From: Corynebacterium sputi DSM 45148
Lineage (GTDB): Bacteria > Actinomycetota > Actinomycetes > Mycobacteriales > Mycobacteriaceae
Assembly: GCF_000427865.1 (NCBI RefSeq)
Contig: NZ_ATYV01000008.1
Span: forward strand, 80,340 to 133,603
Length of the DNA stretch: 53,264 bases
Reading direction: 5' to 3'
Under the pieces are notes generated by a model, which saw only the letters and a program-made list of their open reading frames with translations, had not been told where the DNA came from and ran no database searches. This document shows positions 7,361 to 15,378 of the stretch, piece after piece (the stretch's first letter is position 1; each line of letters begins with the position of its first letter). The position numbers and the translations under genes were made by a program.

Positions 7361-8410
7361 CTATTTCTTTGCGATCGATCGGGCGGCGGAGTTGACCAGG
7401 AAGGTCAACAGGAACAGCACCAGGCCGGCGGACATGTAAGCACCTGCACGCAGGTTGTCGTTGAATTCCGGTGCAGCGTTCGCGATGGCGGTGGCGAAGG
7501 TCGTACCGCCGTCCAGCAGCGAAGCACGGAACTGAGAGGTCGGCGCGATGACCATGTAGAGCGCCATCGTTTCACCGAGTGCTCGACCCAGGCCCAGCAT
7601 GGAGCCGGAGATGAAGCCGGACTTACCGAAGGGCAGGACGGCGAGTCGGACAGTTTCCCAGCGGGTTGCACCAAGGGCGAGCGCCGCCTCGATGTGTCCT
7701 CGCGGGGTCTGAACGAAGACCTCGCGGGTCGTGGCCGCAATGACCGGGAGAATCATGATCGCCAGGACGATGCCACCGGTGAAGATGTTTCGGCCGGTCT
7801 CGAACGCCGGTGAGTTGCCGTAGTGGGTGAACAGGAAGAAGCCGCCCAGGTTGTTCGACATCCACACGTAGAAGGAAGACAGGGCCGGTCCCAGCGCCAT
7901 GAATCCCCAGAGTCCGTAGACAATCGAGGGAACCGCAGCGAGAAGGTCCACCAAGAAAGCCAGCGGCTTAACCAGCCGCTTATGTGCGTACGAGGTCAAG
8001 AAGATCGCAATTCCGAGAGCAACCGGCATTGCGATGATCAGTGCCAAAAGCGAGACCATCACCGTGACGAAGAACAGGTTCGGAATGCCGAAGTACATGC
8101 TCGACGTGTTCGACAGGTTCCAGTCCTGGCTGTACGTCAGGAAGTTCGCGTCATTGTTGAGCAGCGAAGGTACCGCGCGGATCAGGAGGAAGACCGCGAT
8201 GGCGACGATGAAAACGGAGACCAGGCCGGATGCGCCAACCGACAGAATCTGGAACACCCGGTCACCCGGGCGGATGACGGAGCCGCGGTCAGAGGCGACT
8301 TCCGAGGACTTAGGGTCCTGGGATCCCTGCGGGGCGATGTCGGGGGTAGCGACGCTCGAGGGCTCTGTTTCCGACAACGATTCTCCCTTAGTGAACATGG
8401 AGGATGACAT
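7361..8410 (-). CDS. pstC: Phosphate ABC transporter permease PstC
   Basis: A 349-aa permease with a long polar N-terminus (about 55 residues), then a helix (ASGLVSVFIVAIAVFLLIRA) and the typical PstC helices FFVTVMVSLLALIIAMPVAL and FLVDLLAAVPSIVYGLWGFM. The EAA loop reads IEAALALGATRWETVRLAVLP. The C-terminus has VLFLLTFLVNSAAR. It follows pstS after a 92-base gap containing a stable hairpin, an arrangement that often lets the abundant binding protein be made in excess over the membrane parts. Confidence 0.95.
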   Translation of the reverse strand: MSSSMFTKGESLSETEPSSVATPDIAPQGSQDPKSSEVASDRGSVIRPGDRVFQILSVGASGLVSVFIVAIAVFLLIRAVPSLLNNDANFLTYSQDWNLSNTSSMYFGIPNLFFVTVMVSLLALIIAMPVALGIAIFLTSYAHKRLVKPLAFLVDLLAAVPSIVYGLWGFMALGPALSSFYVWMSNNLGGFFLFTHYGNSPAFETGRNIFTGGIVLAIMILPVIAATTREVFVQTPRGHIEAALALGATRWETVRLAVLPFGKSGFISGSMLGLGRALGETMALYMVIAPTSQFRASLLDGGTTFATAIANAAPEFNDNLRAGAYMSAGLVLFLLTFLVNSAARSIAKK

Positions 8411-8471
8411 GGGCGTTCCTTTGCGAATGAGAAGTGCTTGGCGGTGGAAACCGGAACTGAATCCGCGGCCG

Positions 8472-8488
8472 GGTGCGGGCCAGGCCCG
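8472..8488 (-). promoter_or_regulatory. Perfect 8-base-pair hairpin between pstS and pstC
   Basis: TGCGGGCC (8472-8479) and GGCCCGCA (8481-8488) are perfect inverted repeats around one base. No U-run follows. In the mRNA it forms a stem-loop just after the pstS stop, suited to stabilising the pstS 3' end or partly attenuating transcription into pstCAB (inference). Confidence 0.6.
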
Positions 8489-8502
8489 CAGGAAAGGCCT
8501 AA

Positions 8503-9591
8503 CTAGCTAATGGCCTCGACAGCGTCGGTAAGCTTCTGCTTGAAGTCACCCTGAACCGGGATGTAGCCGAGAGCCTCGAGCTCCTCGTTCTGGCCTTCCT
8601 CAAGCGAGACGGTGAGGAAGTTCTTCAGAAGGTCGCGAGTCTGATCGTCGTAACCGGAGGAGCAGAAAATCTCGTAGGTGGTGAGGACCAGCGGGTAGGC
8701 GCCTTCCTCATCCATGGAGAATAGGGCGTCAGCGTCGACGACCATGTTGTTGCCCTCGCCGGAGTACTCGACCTGGTCCATTGCCTTGCCGACGGTGTCA
8801 GCGTTCAACTCGACGGCACCGTGGCCGAAGTCGATCTTGGAGACTCCGAGGTCCTTGTCCTTAGCGAAGCCGGTCTCGACGTAGGTGATGGCGCCCGGGA
8901 TCTGAGAGACCTCGTCGACGACGCCGGCGGAACCGTTGGCTCCGGAGCCGGTGGCGGACGGGAAGGACTTGGAAGCCTCGTGCGGCCATGCCTCCGGTGC
9001 GGCAGCGGACAGGAACTTCATGAAGTTGTCGGAAGTACCGGACTCCTCAGAGCGGTAAACGACAGTGATGTTCTGGTCGGGCAGTTCGCCCTCATTGAGC
9101 TCGGCGATAGCCGGGTCGTTCCAGTTGGTGATGTCACCGTTGAAGATCTGGGCAATGACCTCGGGAGAAAGGGTGATGTCCACGCCGTCGAGGTTGTAGG
9201 CGACAGCGACCGGGCCGATGACCATCGGAAGGTGCCATGCTTCGTTGCCAGCACAACGCTCTGCAGCCTGTGCAGCCTGCTCCTCGTCCAGTGCGGAGTC
9301 AGATCCGGCGAATGCAACCTCGCCTGCAAGGAAGCGGGTCTGTCCGGCGCCGGAACCGGTTGCGTTGTAGGAGAGGGTGGAACCCGGATTGGACATCTCG
9401 AACAGTGCCGCGAAATGGTCCATCGCGCGCTGCTGGGAGGTAGCGCCCTCGCCCTGCAGCTCACCGGTGACATCTGCCAGGCCTTCGACCTGAGAGTTCT
9501 CTCCGCCGCCCTCAGAGCAGGCGGTAAGAGTAAGGCCAGCAGCAGCGGTCAGTCCGACGATTGCGGCTAGGCGACGATTCTTGTTGAGCAC
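8503..9591 (-). CDS. pstS: Phosphate-binding lipoprotein PstS
   Basis: The periplasmic-side, high-affinity phosphate receptor of the Pst ABC importer, lipid-anchored. The signal peptide NKNRRLAAIVGLTAAAGLTL ends in the lipobox LTAC. The mature domain has the phosphate-binding residues of the family: GEGATSQQ near the N-terminus, ATGSGAGQ, FAGSDSALD and YRSEESGTSDNF. The frame is open far upstream, but the GTG at 9591 directly follows GGAGGA and gives the proper signal peptide, for 362 aa. It is first in the operon and is preceded by a PHO-box-like repeat. Confidence 0.95.
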   Translation of the reverse strand: MLNKNRRLAAIVGLTAAAGLTLTACSEGGGENSQVEGLADVTGELQGEGATSQQRAMDHFAALFEMSNPGSTLSYNATGSGAGQTRFLAGEVAFAGSDSALDEEQAAQAAERCAGNEAWHLPMVIGPVAVAYNLDGVDITLSPEVIAQIFNGDITNWNDPAIAELNEGELPDQNITVVYRSEESGTSDNFMKFLSAAAPEAWPHEASKSFPSATGSGANGSAGVVDEVSQIPGAITYVETGFAKDKDLGVSKIDFGHGAVELNADTVGKAMDQVEYSGEGNNMVVDADALFSMDEEGAYPLVLTTYEIFCSSGYDDQTRDLLKNFLTVSLEEGQNEELEALGYIPVQGDFKQKLTDAVEAIS

Positions 9592-9704
9592 ATTTCCTCC
9601 GGGGATTAAGCGCGACTTCCCTGGGTGAGTTCCAGATAAAGAAAGGACGCGCGGCGGTTCGGCTCCAGGAACGGAGCTCATCCAACAAGAGGAGAACCTA
9701 AACC

Positions 9705-9749
9705 CGCTGGGTATACACATCCCAGCGAGTAGGTGAACGACAGGTGAAT
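9705..9749 (-). promoter_or_regulatory. pstS promoter: PHO-box direct repeat plus inverted repeat around the -10
   Basis: Read on the - strand, ATTCACC (9749-9743) and GTTCACC (9738-9732) are spaced exactly 11 bases, the geometry of actinobacterial PHO boxes. Downstream, TATACC (9715-9710), preceded by TGTG, makes a good extended -10. The -10 lies inside an inverted repeat, CGCTGGG (9705-9711) and CCCAGCG (9721-9727), separated by nine bases, which could be a second operator. This supports phosphate-starvation activation of pstSCAB. Confidence 0.75.
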
Positions 9750-9818
9750 ACCTGCTGTCACTTTCCCTTCGCTCGGACCCAGAGTGCTCAATGTCACTAT
9801 TTGGCGCGGATCGTGCGC

Positions 9819-10616
9819 CTACCCGTAGAGAACGTCCTCCCGAGAGACCTCAAAACCGAGGCTCTTGTAGGTACGGACGGCCGCCACGTTGTCCCCTTCT
9901 ACATAGAGGATCACGGTTTTCACGCCCTTCGAGGCCAGATGCACTAGCCCGGCGCGGGTCAGCCAGCCGCCAATGCCTCGGCCCTGAGAGAGCCTCGAGA
10001 GCCCGATAACGTAGACCTCACCGAGTTCGGGTCCGTGAACCTTGGTCCAGTGAAAGCCAACGATCCTGCCTTTCTCCACGGCAAACAGCACGCCCTCCGG
10101 ATCAAACCAGTCGGCTTCGCGAGCCTCATTCAGGTCTTCCGGAGTCCAACCCCCCTGTTCGGGGTGCCAATCAAAGGCCTCGTTGTTCACCGCCAGCCAT
10201 TGGCCGTCGATTTCTTGGGCGCCGAGCCTGTCCACGGCTTCCGGGTAGGTCTCTACCACGACGCCTTCGGGAGCATTCTCCAGTTCGGTGGGGATGTCCT
10301 CAATCGACATCTGGAGCAGCGTTCGTACAGCCGTCAGACCACGTTTTTCTGCGATCACCTGGGCTGCCCGTAAATTGCCGTGTGCCCAGATCTTCTTCGC
10401 ATCGATCTCGTCGAGAAGCTTTGTGCCCACCCCACGACGTCGGTACGCAGGGTGCACTACGACTTCGGTAACGCCCTCATGCTCTACCGCTATGCCGACG
10501 CACTGTCCGTCGATGTTCGCGCGCACCGCGGAGTCGAGCCTGTTCACGAAGGCTTCGCCCATCGGCTCCACGCCATCGTGGCTCTCCGCGTCTTCCAGAA
10601 TCTTGCTGTCGTCCAT
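9819..10616 (-). CDS. mshD: Mycothiol synthase (MshD acetyltransferase)
   Basis: MshD acetylates Cys-GlcN-Ins with acetyl-CoA, the last step of mycothiol synthesis, making the actinobacterial counterpart of glutathione. It is a tandem GNAT protein. The N-terminal half has an acetyl-CoA loop VVVHPAYRRRGVGTKLLDEI; the C-terminal half has EVYVIGLSRLSQGRGIGGWL and the closing AVRTYKSLGFEVSRED. WHPEQGGWTPEDL and WFDPEGVLFAVE are MshD-specific. The frame is open to 10679, but ATG 10616 (MDDSKILEDAES) gives the usual N-terminus. It follows the GlnR-type gene by 81 bases and is probably cotranscribed with it; the pair is also adjacent in M. tuberculosis. Confidence 0.92.
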   Translation of the reverse strand: MDDSKILEDAESHDGVEPMGEAFVNRLDSAVRANIDGQCVGIAVEHEGVTEVVVHPAYRRRGVGTKLLDEIDAKKIWAHGNLRAAQVIAEKRGLTAVRTLLQMSIEDIPTELENAPEGVVVETYPEAVDRLGAQEIDGQWLAVNNEAFDWHPEQGGWTPEDLNEAREADWFDPEGVLFAVEKGRIVGFHWTKVHGPELGEVYVIGLSRLSQGRGIGGWLTRAGLVHLASKGVKTVILYVEGDNVAAVRTYKSLGFEVSREDVLYG

Positions 10617-10697
10617 CACCGGCACCTGCCTGTCGTTGAATTCATCCTCTGAATTGCAATTTACAAGCAAGTGACGCACCGGCGACGACGTTGCAGG

Positions 10698-11375
10698 TCA
10701 CTCGTCGTCCGCGGACTCCACGATCTTGTAGCCGACGTTGCGGACGGTGGCGATCAGGCCCTCGTAGGTGGTGCCCAGTTTCGAACGCAGGCGACGCACG
10801 TGAACGTCCACGGTGCGCGTACCACCGTGGTACTCGTAGCCCCACACATCCTGCAGGAGCTGCGCACGGGTGAATACCCGGTCGACATTTCCTGCCAGGT
10901 AGCGCAGCAGCTCAAATTCCTTGTAGGTCAGATCCATCGACCGGCCGTCGATACGCGCGGTGTACGTGTGTTCGTCGACCTCAAGAGCACCGACGTTGAT
11001 GACCGAAGCCTCCTCCGTCACCGGCACTGGACGGCGGGCCAGCAGCAGGCGAAGCCGCGCATCCACCTCAGCCGGTGTCGCAGTGGGCAACAGGAAGTCA
11101 TCAATTGCCCAACCGCCGTCGAGTGCGATCAGTGCTGTGTCCATCGCCAGCACGGCCACCGGAAGGTCCGGGTTGGCTGCGGCAATGGAGCGGCACATGT
11201 CCCTCGCCGCTACAAGGTTCGGTCCGGTAGCGTCGACGACAACCACCGTAGCGTCGTCGAGCATCGTGGCGGCCTGCGGCGACGCCGGCAACCGAACCAC
11301 CTCGTGGTTAAGCAACCCGAGGGTCGGCACCTTCGCCCGGATATCCGGATCGTTGCTCACTAATGCAAGTCGCAT
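10698..11375 (-). CDS. glnR: GlnR-type orphan OmpR-family regulator
   Basis: A 225-aa protein with an atypical receiver (1-115) and an OmpR/PhoB winged helix (about 130-218: YKEFELLRYLAGNVDRVFTR, TVDVHVRRLRSKLG, VRNVGYKIVE). Asp48 sits at the phospho-acceptor position, but the paired acidic residues near the N-terminus are Asn8-Asp9 and no kinase gene is adjacent, as in GlnR proteins that act unphosphorylated. In mycobacteria GlnR controls nitrogen genes; many corynebacteria use AmtR for that, so the target set here is open. AAGGAGG precedes the ATG and TAATAT further upstream is a likely -10. It is divergent from the lmeA-like gene. Confidence 0.85.
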   Translation of the reverse strand: MRLALVSNDPDIRAKVPTLGLLNHEVVRLPASPQAATMLDDATVVVVDATGPNLVAARDMCRSIAAANPDLPVAVLAMDTALIALDGGWAIDDFLLPTATPAEVDARLRLLLARRPVPVTEEASVINVGALEVDEHTYTARIDGRSMDLTYKEFELLRYLAGNVDRVFTRAQLLQDVWGYEYHGGTRTVDVHVRRLRSKLGTTYEGLIATVRNVGYKIVESADDE

Positions 11376-11430
11376 TCTGCAGTCTCCCTAGTCGTCCTCC
11401 TTAAAATATTATGTGAAACAACCCCTCAGG

Positions 11431-11436
11431 TATAAA
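11431..11436 (+). promoter_or_regulatory. -10 element of a leaderless lmeA-like gene
   Basis: TATAAA (continuing as TATAAAT) ends seven bases before the GTG start at 11444, which places the transcription start at the start codon. No ribosome binding site lies between them. Confidence 0.65.
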
Positions 11437-11443
11437 TAGACAC

Positions 11444-12208
11444 GTGGTTAACAAACGCAGGGGCGTTATTTTCAGCGCTGTAATAGTCGCCGTCGTCGCA
11501 GCTCTCTTCCTCGTCGACTCCGTCGCGGCGGCCAACGCCGAGCGAAATCTCGCCCGTCACCTGCGAGAAGCGGAGAATCTTCCCGCGGAGCCGTATGTGA
11601 GCCTGGGCGGATTCGCTTACTTGTCGTCATTGTTATCCGGGCAGTGGAGCTCCGTCACCGTCCGATCACGCGACATGGAGATCGAAGAGTTCGGTCTCGT
11701 TACCGTCAACGCTGACGCCATCAATGTCCAGGTGCCCGCGTCATCTGTGTGGAGCGGTGAATTCTCCGACTCCTTGTCCGAGCTCTTCTACGCCCGGTTG
11801 CAGTTCGATGGTGTGGCGTTGGGGGCACAGCTGGGTATCTCCGACCTGCTCATCGAGAACTACAAAGACATCTCCCCTGCCGGCAACTGGGAAGCAGAGG
11901 CGATCTTCGAGGGCACCCCGCCTGGCGCAGACGACACCGTCTCCGTGCTCGTCGAGCTACGAATCCATCAGGCCACTGTGGAGCTGACGCCGACCGAGGT
12001 GCTGGCCAACCCATCAGACGTCCCCGAGGATGAGGCCCTGGATGCCTTCCGGATCACGTTCCCGTCAGGAACTCTGCCGCTCCCCCAGAACCCCACCCGC
12101 ATCTTCGTGCAGGGCGGCTCCGTCAACATCGAGAGTGAGCAGAGAAACGCCCACGTTTCACCGGAAGATTTCTTGCCCCGCGCCGGCGAAGAGGTTGATT
12201 TCAAGTAA
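11444..12208 (+). CDS. lmeA: LmeA-like DUF2993 envelope protein
   Basis: 254 aa with an N-terminal signal/anchor helix (VIFSAVIVAVVAALFLVDSV) and a DUF2993 domain over the rest: NAERNLARHLREAENLPAEP, YVSLGGFAYLSSLLSGQWSSV, DMEIEEFGLVTVNADAINVQ. Mycobacterial LmeA (Rv0817c, also next to glnR) is needed to elongate the mannan backbone of lipomannan and lipoarabinomannan, acting on the outer side of the membrane. Position and domain support the same role in corynebacterial lipoglycans. It starts with GTG and appears leaderless. Confidence 0.82.
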   Translation: MVNKRRGVIFSAVIVAVVAALFLVDSVAAANAERNLARHLREAENLPAEPYVSLGGFAYLSSLLSGQWSSVTVRSRDMEIEEFGLVTVNADAINVQVPASSVWSGEFSDSLSELFYARLQFDGVALGAQLGISDLLIENYKDISPAGNWEAEAIFEGTPPGADDTVSVLVELRIHQATVELTPTEVLANPSDVPEDEALDAFRITFPSGTLPLPQNPTRIFVQGGSVNIESEQRNAHVSPEDFLPRAGEEVDFK

Positions 12209-12310
12209 GTCGCGTTACATGTACCAACCTCAAGACTGGGACGACCACACCAGAAACTGAGGTACGGGCGGCTGTCGCGGCGGCCATGGATGGCGAAGTA
12301 TCGTGGAACC

Positions 12311-12928
12311 ATGACTGAAAAACTCAATGGAAACGACGCCGTGAACCTCGCCGCGGAACAGTCGAAGAGCACCTCTAGACGAAACATCGTCGAGTTGCCT
12401 GACCTGCCCGTTGAGCAGGACACCGCTAACCTCCGACAGGGCCCGAACATCCACGATGGCCTGCTGGCACTGCTGCCGCTGGTCGGCGTCTGGCGGGGCC
12501 ATGGCCAGGCTCATGACGACAACGGTGACTACGAGGTCGGTCAGCAGATCATCTTCGCCCACGACGGCGAAAACTACATTCGCTATGACTCCCGCATCTG
12601 GCGTACCGATTCTGAGGGCAATGCCACCGGCCAAGACTCGCGCGAAACCGGATTCTGGCGCATCTCCGAGAAGGATGAGATCGAACTGGTTGTCGCTGGA
12701 TCCAACGGTTACGTCGAGATCATGTACGGCGAGCCGATGACCGAGCGGGCTTGGCAGGTGGAATCCGCCTCGACGATGGTGACATCCACCGGACCAAAGG
12801 ATCTGGGCCCGGGCAAGCGCCTGTACGGCCTCATGCCGAACAACGACCTGGGCTGGGTCGACGAGCGCCTCGTCGACGGCGAGATGGTTCCGCGAATCTC
12901 GGGCCAGCTCTCCCGCTGGGCGGGCTAG
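12311..12928 (+). CDS. Nitrobindin / FABP-like beta-barrel protein (Rv0813c family)
   Basis: This 205-aa protein contains a ten-strand beta-barrel domain after a disordered N-terminus of about 55 residues. The hallmark GVWRGHGQ (family GxWxGxGxG) is at about 60, followed by QQIIFAHDGENYIRYDSRIW, ETGFWRISEKDEIELVVA and the C-terminal strand LYGLMPNNDLGWVDERLVDG. Related nitrobindins bind heme through a C-terminal His and isomerise peroxynitrite; no His is seen near that position here, so heme binding is doubtful. ATG 12311 is favoured over 12290 because TATCGT (12299-12304) lies six bases upstream, a leaderless arrangement. Confidence 0.83.
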   Translation: MTEKLNGNDAVNLAAEQSKSTSRRNIVELPDLPVEQDTANLRQGPNIHDGLLALLPLVGVWRGHGQAHDDNGDYEVGQQIIFAHDGENYIRYDSRIWRTDSEGNATGQDSRETGFWRISEKDEIELVVAGSNGYVEIMYGEPMTERAWQVESASTMVTSTGPKDLGPGKRLYGLMPNNDLGWVDERLVDGEMVPRISGQLSRWAG

Positions 12929-12942
12929 AACCAGCGGTTAGT

Positions 12943-13797
12943 TCACGCGGTGAGAGCGTCATCGCACAGCGAAACGAAGCTCTCGATCTGCCTGGCGGAC
13001 ACCGCCCGCAGATCCTGGCCGTCCACCGACGTCACGCGCGCCAAGATCCGCACCGAGGAGACCAACCACACTGAATCCGCGGTGTGCAGATCCTCCGGCC
13101 GCAACTGGGCCAGGGTGCACGTGTAGCCACGGTCCGCCGCGACGTCGAATAGCGAGGCCTGTGTCGTTCCCGGCAACACCCCTTCACCGGGGTTCGGAGT
13201 GAGCAGTTCGTCGCCACGGACCAGCACTAGTGTCGAGGTAGGCCCCTCTAAGAGGTTGCCCTCCGCGGAGGTAAAGATGACGTCGTCGAAGCCGTTGCCC
13301 TTCGCGTACCGCAGAGCCGCCATATTCGCGGCGTAGGACAGGGTCTTAGCCCCGATCAATGCCCACGGCGCCCGGGAGCCGAGATCAAGGGAGAATCCCC
13401 TCTCAGCGAGCATTACGCGTACCTCGCCCGAACGGCCCTGAACCGGCGACATGAGGATGTACCCAGTGGGAGTTCCGGTCGATTCGCGTCCGCGGGAGTA
13501 CACCCACCGCATCGCGGCCTCCCCGCCGCCGCCCTGGGCCCATTGGCGCAACGCCAAGTCGATGCCGCGGTCCCAGAGTTCAAGATCCGGCGCAGGCAGG
13601 TCGAGCATCGCCGCAGAGGACACGAATCTGTCCCGGTGGCGGTCAGCATTGCATAGGTGGCCTGAGCGGACTAGGAGAGTCTCGAACACCCCATCGCCAC
13701 GGACAGCCCCAAGGTCGTCCGCATGGAGGAATGGCGCAGCGACATCGGCGGCCCTGGGGCCGTCCGGCGCAGTGACGTCAATCAGAACGGCAGTCAT
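12943..13797 (-). CDS. pabC: Aminodeoxychorismate lyase-like class IV aminotransferase
   Basis: A 284-aa PLP fold type IV enzyme. The Schiff-base Lys is in IGAKTLSYAANMAALRYAKG. AVRGDGVFETLLV is the N-terminal substrate loop, and GNLLEGPTSTLVLV and LTPNPGEGVLPGTTQASLFDVA bind the cofactor. PabC converts 4-amino-4-deoxychorismate to p-aminobenzoate and pyruvate for folate synthesis. The adjacent gene is the folate-binding YgfZ, and the M. tuberculosis counterpart Rv0812 sits in the same order. Branched-chain or D-amino-acid aminotransferase activity is possible for this class. It is convergent with the nitrobindin-like gene, 14 bases away. Confidence 0.85.
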   Translation of the reverse strand: MTAVLIDVTAPDGPRAADVAAPFLHADDLGAVRGDGVFETLLVRSGHLCNADRHRDRFVSSAAMLDLPAPDLELWDRGIDLALRQWAQGGGGEAAMRWVYSRGRESTGTPTGYILMSPVQGRSGEVRVMLAERGFSLDLGSRAPWALIGAKTLSYAANMAALRYAKGNGFDDVIFTSAEGNLLEGPTSTLVLVRGDELLTPNPGEGVLPGTTQASLFDVAADRGYTCTLAQLRPEDLHTADSVWLVSSVRILARVTSVDGQDLRAVSARQIESFVSLCDDALTA

Positions 13798-13862
13798 GTC
13801 TCAATCATGCCCCACTCCGGGGCGGGGTTCCGTTCTCAGGCTTTGGCGCTACGATCGGATAC

Positions 13863-14885
13863 GTGAGCGACGCAAATCTACTGAGTCCGATCATCAAACA
13901 TGTGCCCGGCGCAGCGGCGCGCGACGGGGAAAGTGTCGCCTGGCATTACGGCGACCCGCTTGGTGAGCAACACAAGGCCCTGGAAAACTCCGGAGTCATC
14001 GACAGATCCGACCGGAAGGTCGTGAGGATCGGCGGGGCGGACCGACTGACCTGGCTGAATACCCTGTTCTCTCAGAAGGTCGACAATGCTGAAGTAGGCA
14101 CAGTCACTGAGGCACTCGACCTAGACGGACAGGGCCGAATTCTGCACCATATGGACCTCGTGGTCCTCGAGGACTGCGTCCTGCTGATAATTGCCCCGAG
14201 TCAGCTGGAATCACTGGTCAAGTACCTAACGATGATGGTGTTCTGGTCAGACGTCACCATCGAAGAGACCAATCTCACAGTACTGTCCCTTATCGGCGAC
14301 TCCCCCGCGCCGGAGGAACTCCTCGTGCTCGACCATGGCCAGTGGCGTGACGTGGTGGTTCCCCGCTCGGAGTTGGTGGAGGTGTGGGACCGTCTCGTCG
14401 CTACAGGAGCCTTGCCGACCGGCCTGATGGCATGGGAAGCCGAGCGTGTCACTGCGCTTCGCCCCGAGCCGGTGGACTTGGACGAGAAGGCCATCCCCCA
14501 TGAGGTTCCACGGTGGATAGAAACTGCCGTTCACCTGAATAAAGGTTGTTACCGGGGGCAGGAAACCGTCGCCCGAGTCCAGAATCTCGGCAGACCTCCC
14601 CGCACGCTCGTGATGTTGCAGCTCGACGGCTCCGCAGCGACCCTCCCGGAAGCCGGTGACCCAGTGACGGCAGGTCGACGCACTGTCGGCCGAGTCGGCA
14701 CAGTTGTGGACCATTGCGACTACGGTCCGATTGCTCTCGCGCTGGTCAAGCGGTCCTCACAAGAGGGTGTGGATCTCTCGGTGGGTGACTGCTCGGTGGC
14801 CGTCGATCCAAGTTCTGTCGACCGCGACGAATCGGTTCGGCCAGGACGTGCCGCCGTAGACAAACTTCGGGGGCGCGGCGACTGA
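13863..14885 (+). CDS. ygfZ: YgfZ/GcvT-like folate-binding protein
   Basis: 340 aa, related to the T-protein of glycine cleavage but of the YgfZ branch, which uses tetrahydrofolate to support maturation or repair of some iron-sulfur enzymes. The diagnostic motif is KGCYRGQETVARVQN (K-G-C-Y-x-G-Q-E) near residue 224. The N-terminal folate domain includes KVVRIGGADRLTWLNTLFSQ and LDLDGQGRILHHMDL. It starts with GTG, with TACGAT at 13850-13855 seven bases upstream (leaderless). It is divergent from pabC by 65 bases, consistent with a shared folate theme. Confidence 0.9.
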   Translation: MSDANLLSPIIKHVPGAAARDGESVAWHYGDPLGEQHKALENSGVIDRSDRKVVRIGGADRLTWLNTLFSQKVDNAEVGTVTEALDLDGQGRILHHMDLVVLEDCVLLIIAPSQLESLVKYLTMMVFWSDVTIEETNLTVLSLIGDSPAPEELLVLDHGQWRDVVVPRSELVEVWDRLVATGALPTGLMAWEAERVTALRPEPVDLDEKAIPHEVPRWIETAVHLNKGCYRGQETVARVQNLGRPPRTLVMLQLDGSAATLPEAGDPVTAGRRTVGRVGTVVDHCDYGPIALALVKRSSQEGVDLSVGDCSVAVDPSSVDRDESVRPGRAAVDKLRGRGD

Positions 14886-15072
14886 CCCCTGATACGACCC
14901 CCTGACGGCCACGCGCACTTCCCCGGTCAGCCCCTTACTCGGCAAACCGCCTGCGTGCGCGCGTAGATTAATTATGCCTCTTTCGGCTATGGTGTTCTGC
15001 AGGAATCACTAATAGACAAAATGAGGGGCCGACGCTCAGCGTCCGCCCTTGACCACGCAAGGGGGTCTCGTC

Positions 15073-15273
15073 ATGGGTCGCGGCCGTGCCAAGGCTAAGC
15101 AGCAGAAGGTTGCACGTAACCTGAAGTACAACACACCGGAGATGGATCTCGACCGGCTTCAGCGGGAGCTGACCGGAGACTCGAGCCACGCGGATTACGT
15201 CGAAGACGATGATCTCGAAAGCGACGAAGATGTGGACGAGTGGGGCCCCGACAGCGAATGGGACGAGAGGTAA
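15073..15273 (+). CDS. DUF3073 small basic/acidic protein
   Basis: 66 aa: a basic N-terminus MGRGRAKAKQQKVARNLKYN, then a strongly acidic tail (DDDLESDEDVDEWGPDSEW). This is the conserved actinobacterial DUF3073 family, found beside purM in M. tuberculosis (Rv0810c). The function is unknown; the charge pattern suggests an RNA or ribosome contact, but this is speculation. ATG 15073 has AAGGGGG about eight bases upstream; an earlier ATG at 15049 is less likely because the family begins with MGRGRAKAKQ. A 187-base leader region lies before it. Confidence 0.9.
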   Translation: MGRGRAKAKQQKVARNLKYNTPEMDLDRLQRELTGDSSHADYVEDDDLESDEDVDEWGPDSEWDER

Positions 15274-15342
15274 CTCCTCCGCCGCTTTCCCGAAGCAGTG
15301 CGCCGGTCTAGGACCTGCGAATTCCTGAGCCTCAGACGAAGA

Positions 15343-15370
15343 GACCCGCCCCGTTGATCCGGGGCGGGTC
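15343..15370. terminator. Bidirectional terminator between DUF3073 and purM
   Basis: GACCCGCCCCG (15343-15353) pairs with CGGGGCGGGTC (15360-15370) around a six-base loop, with TTCT on the right and AAGA on the left. It lies between the stop codons of two convergent genes. Confidence 0.85.
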
Positions 15371-15378
15371 TTCTCGTG

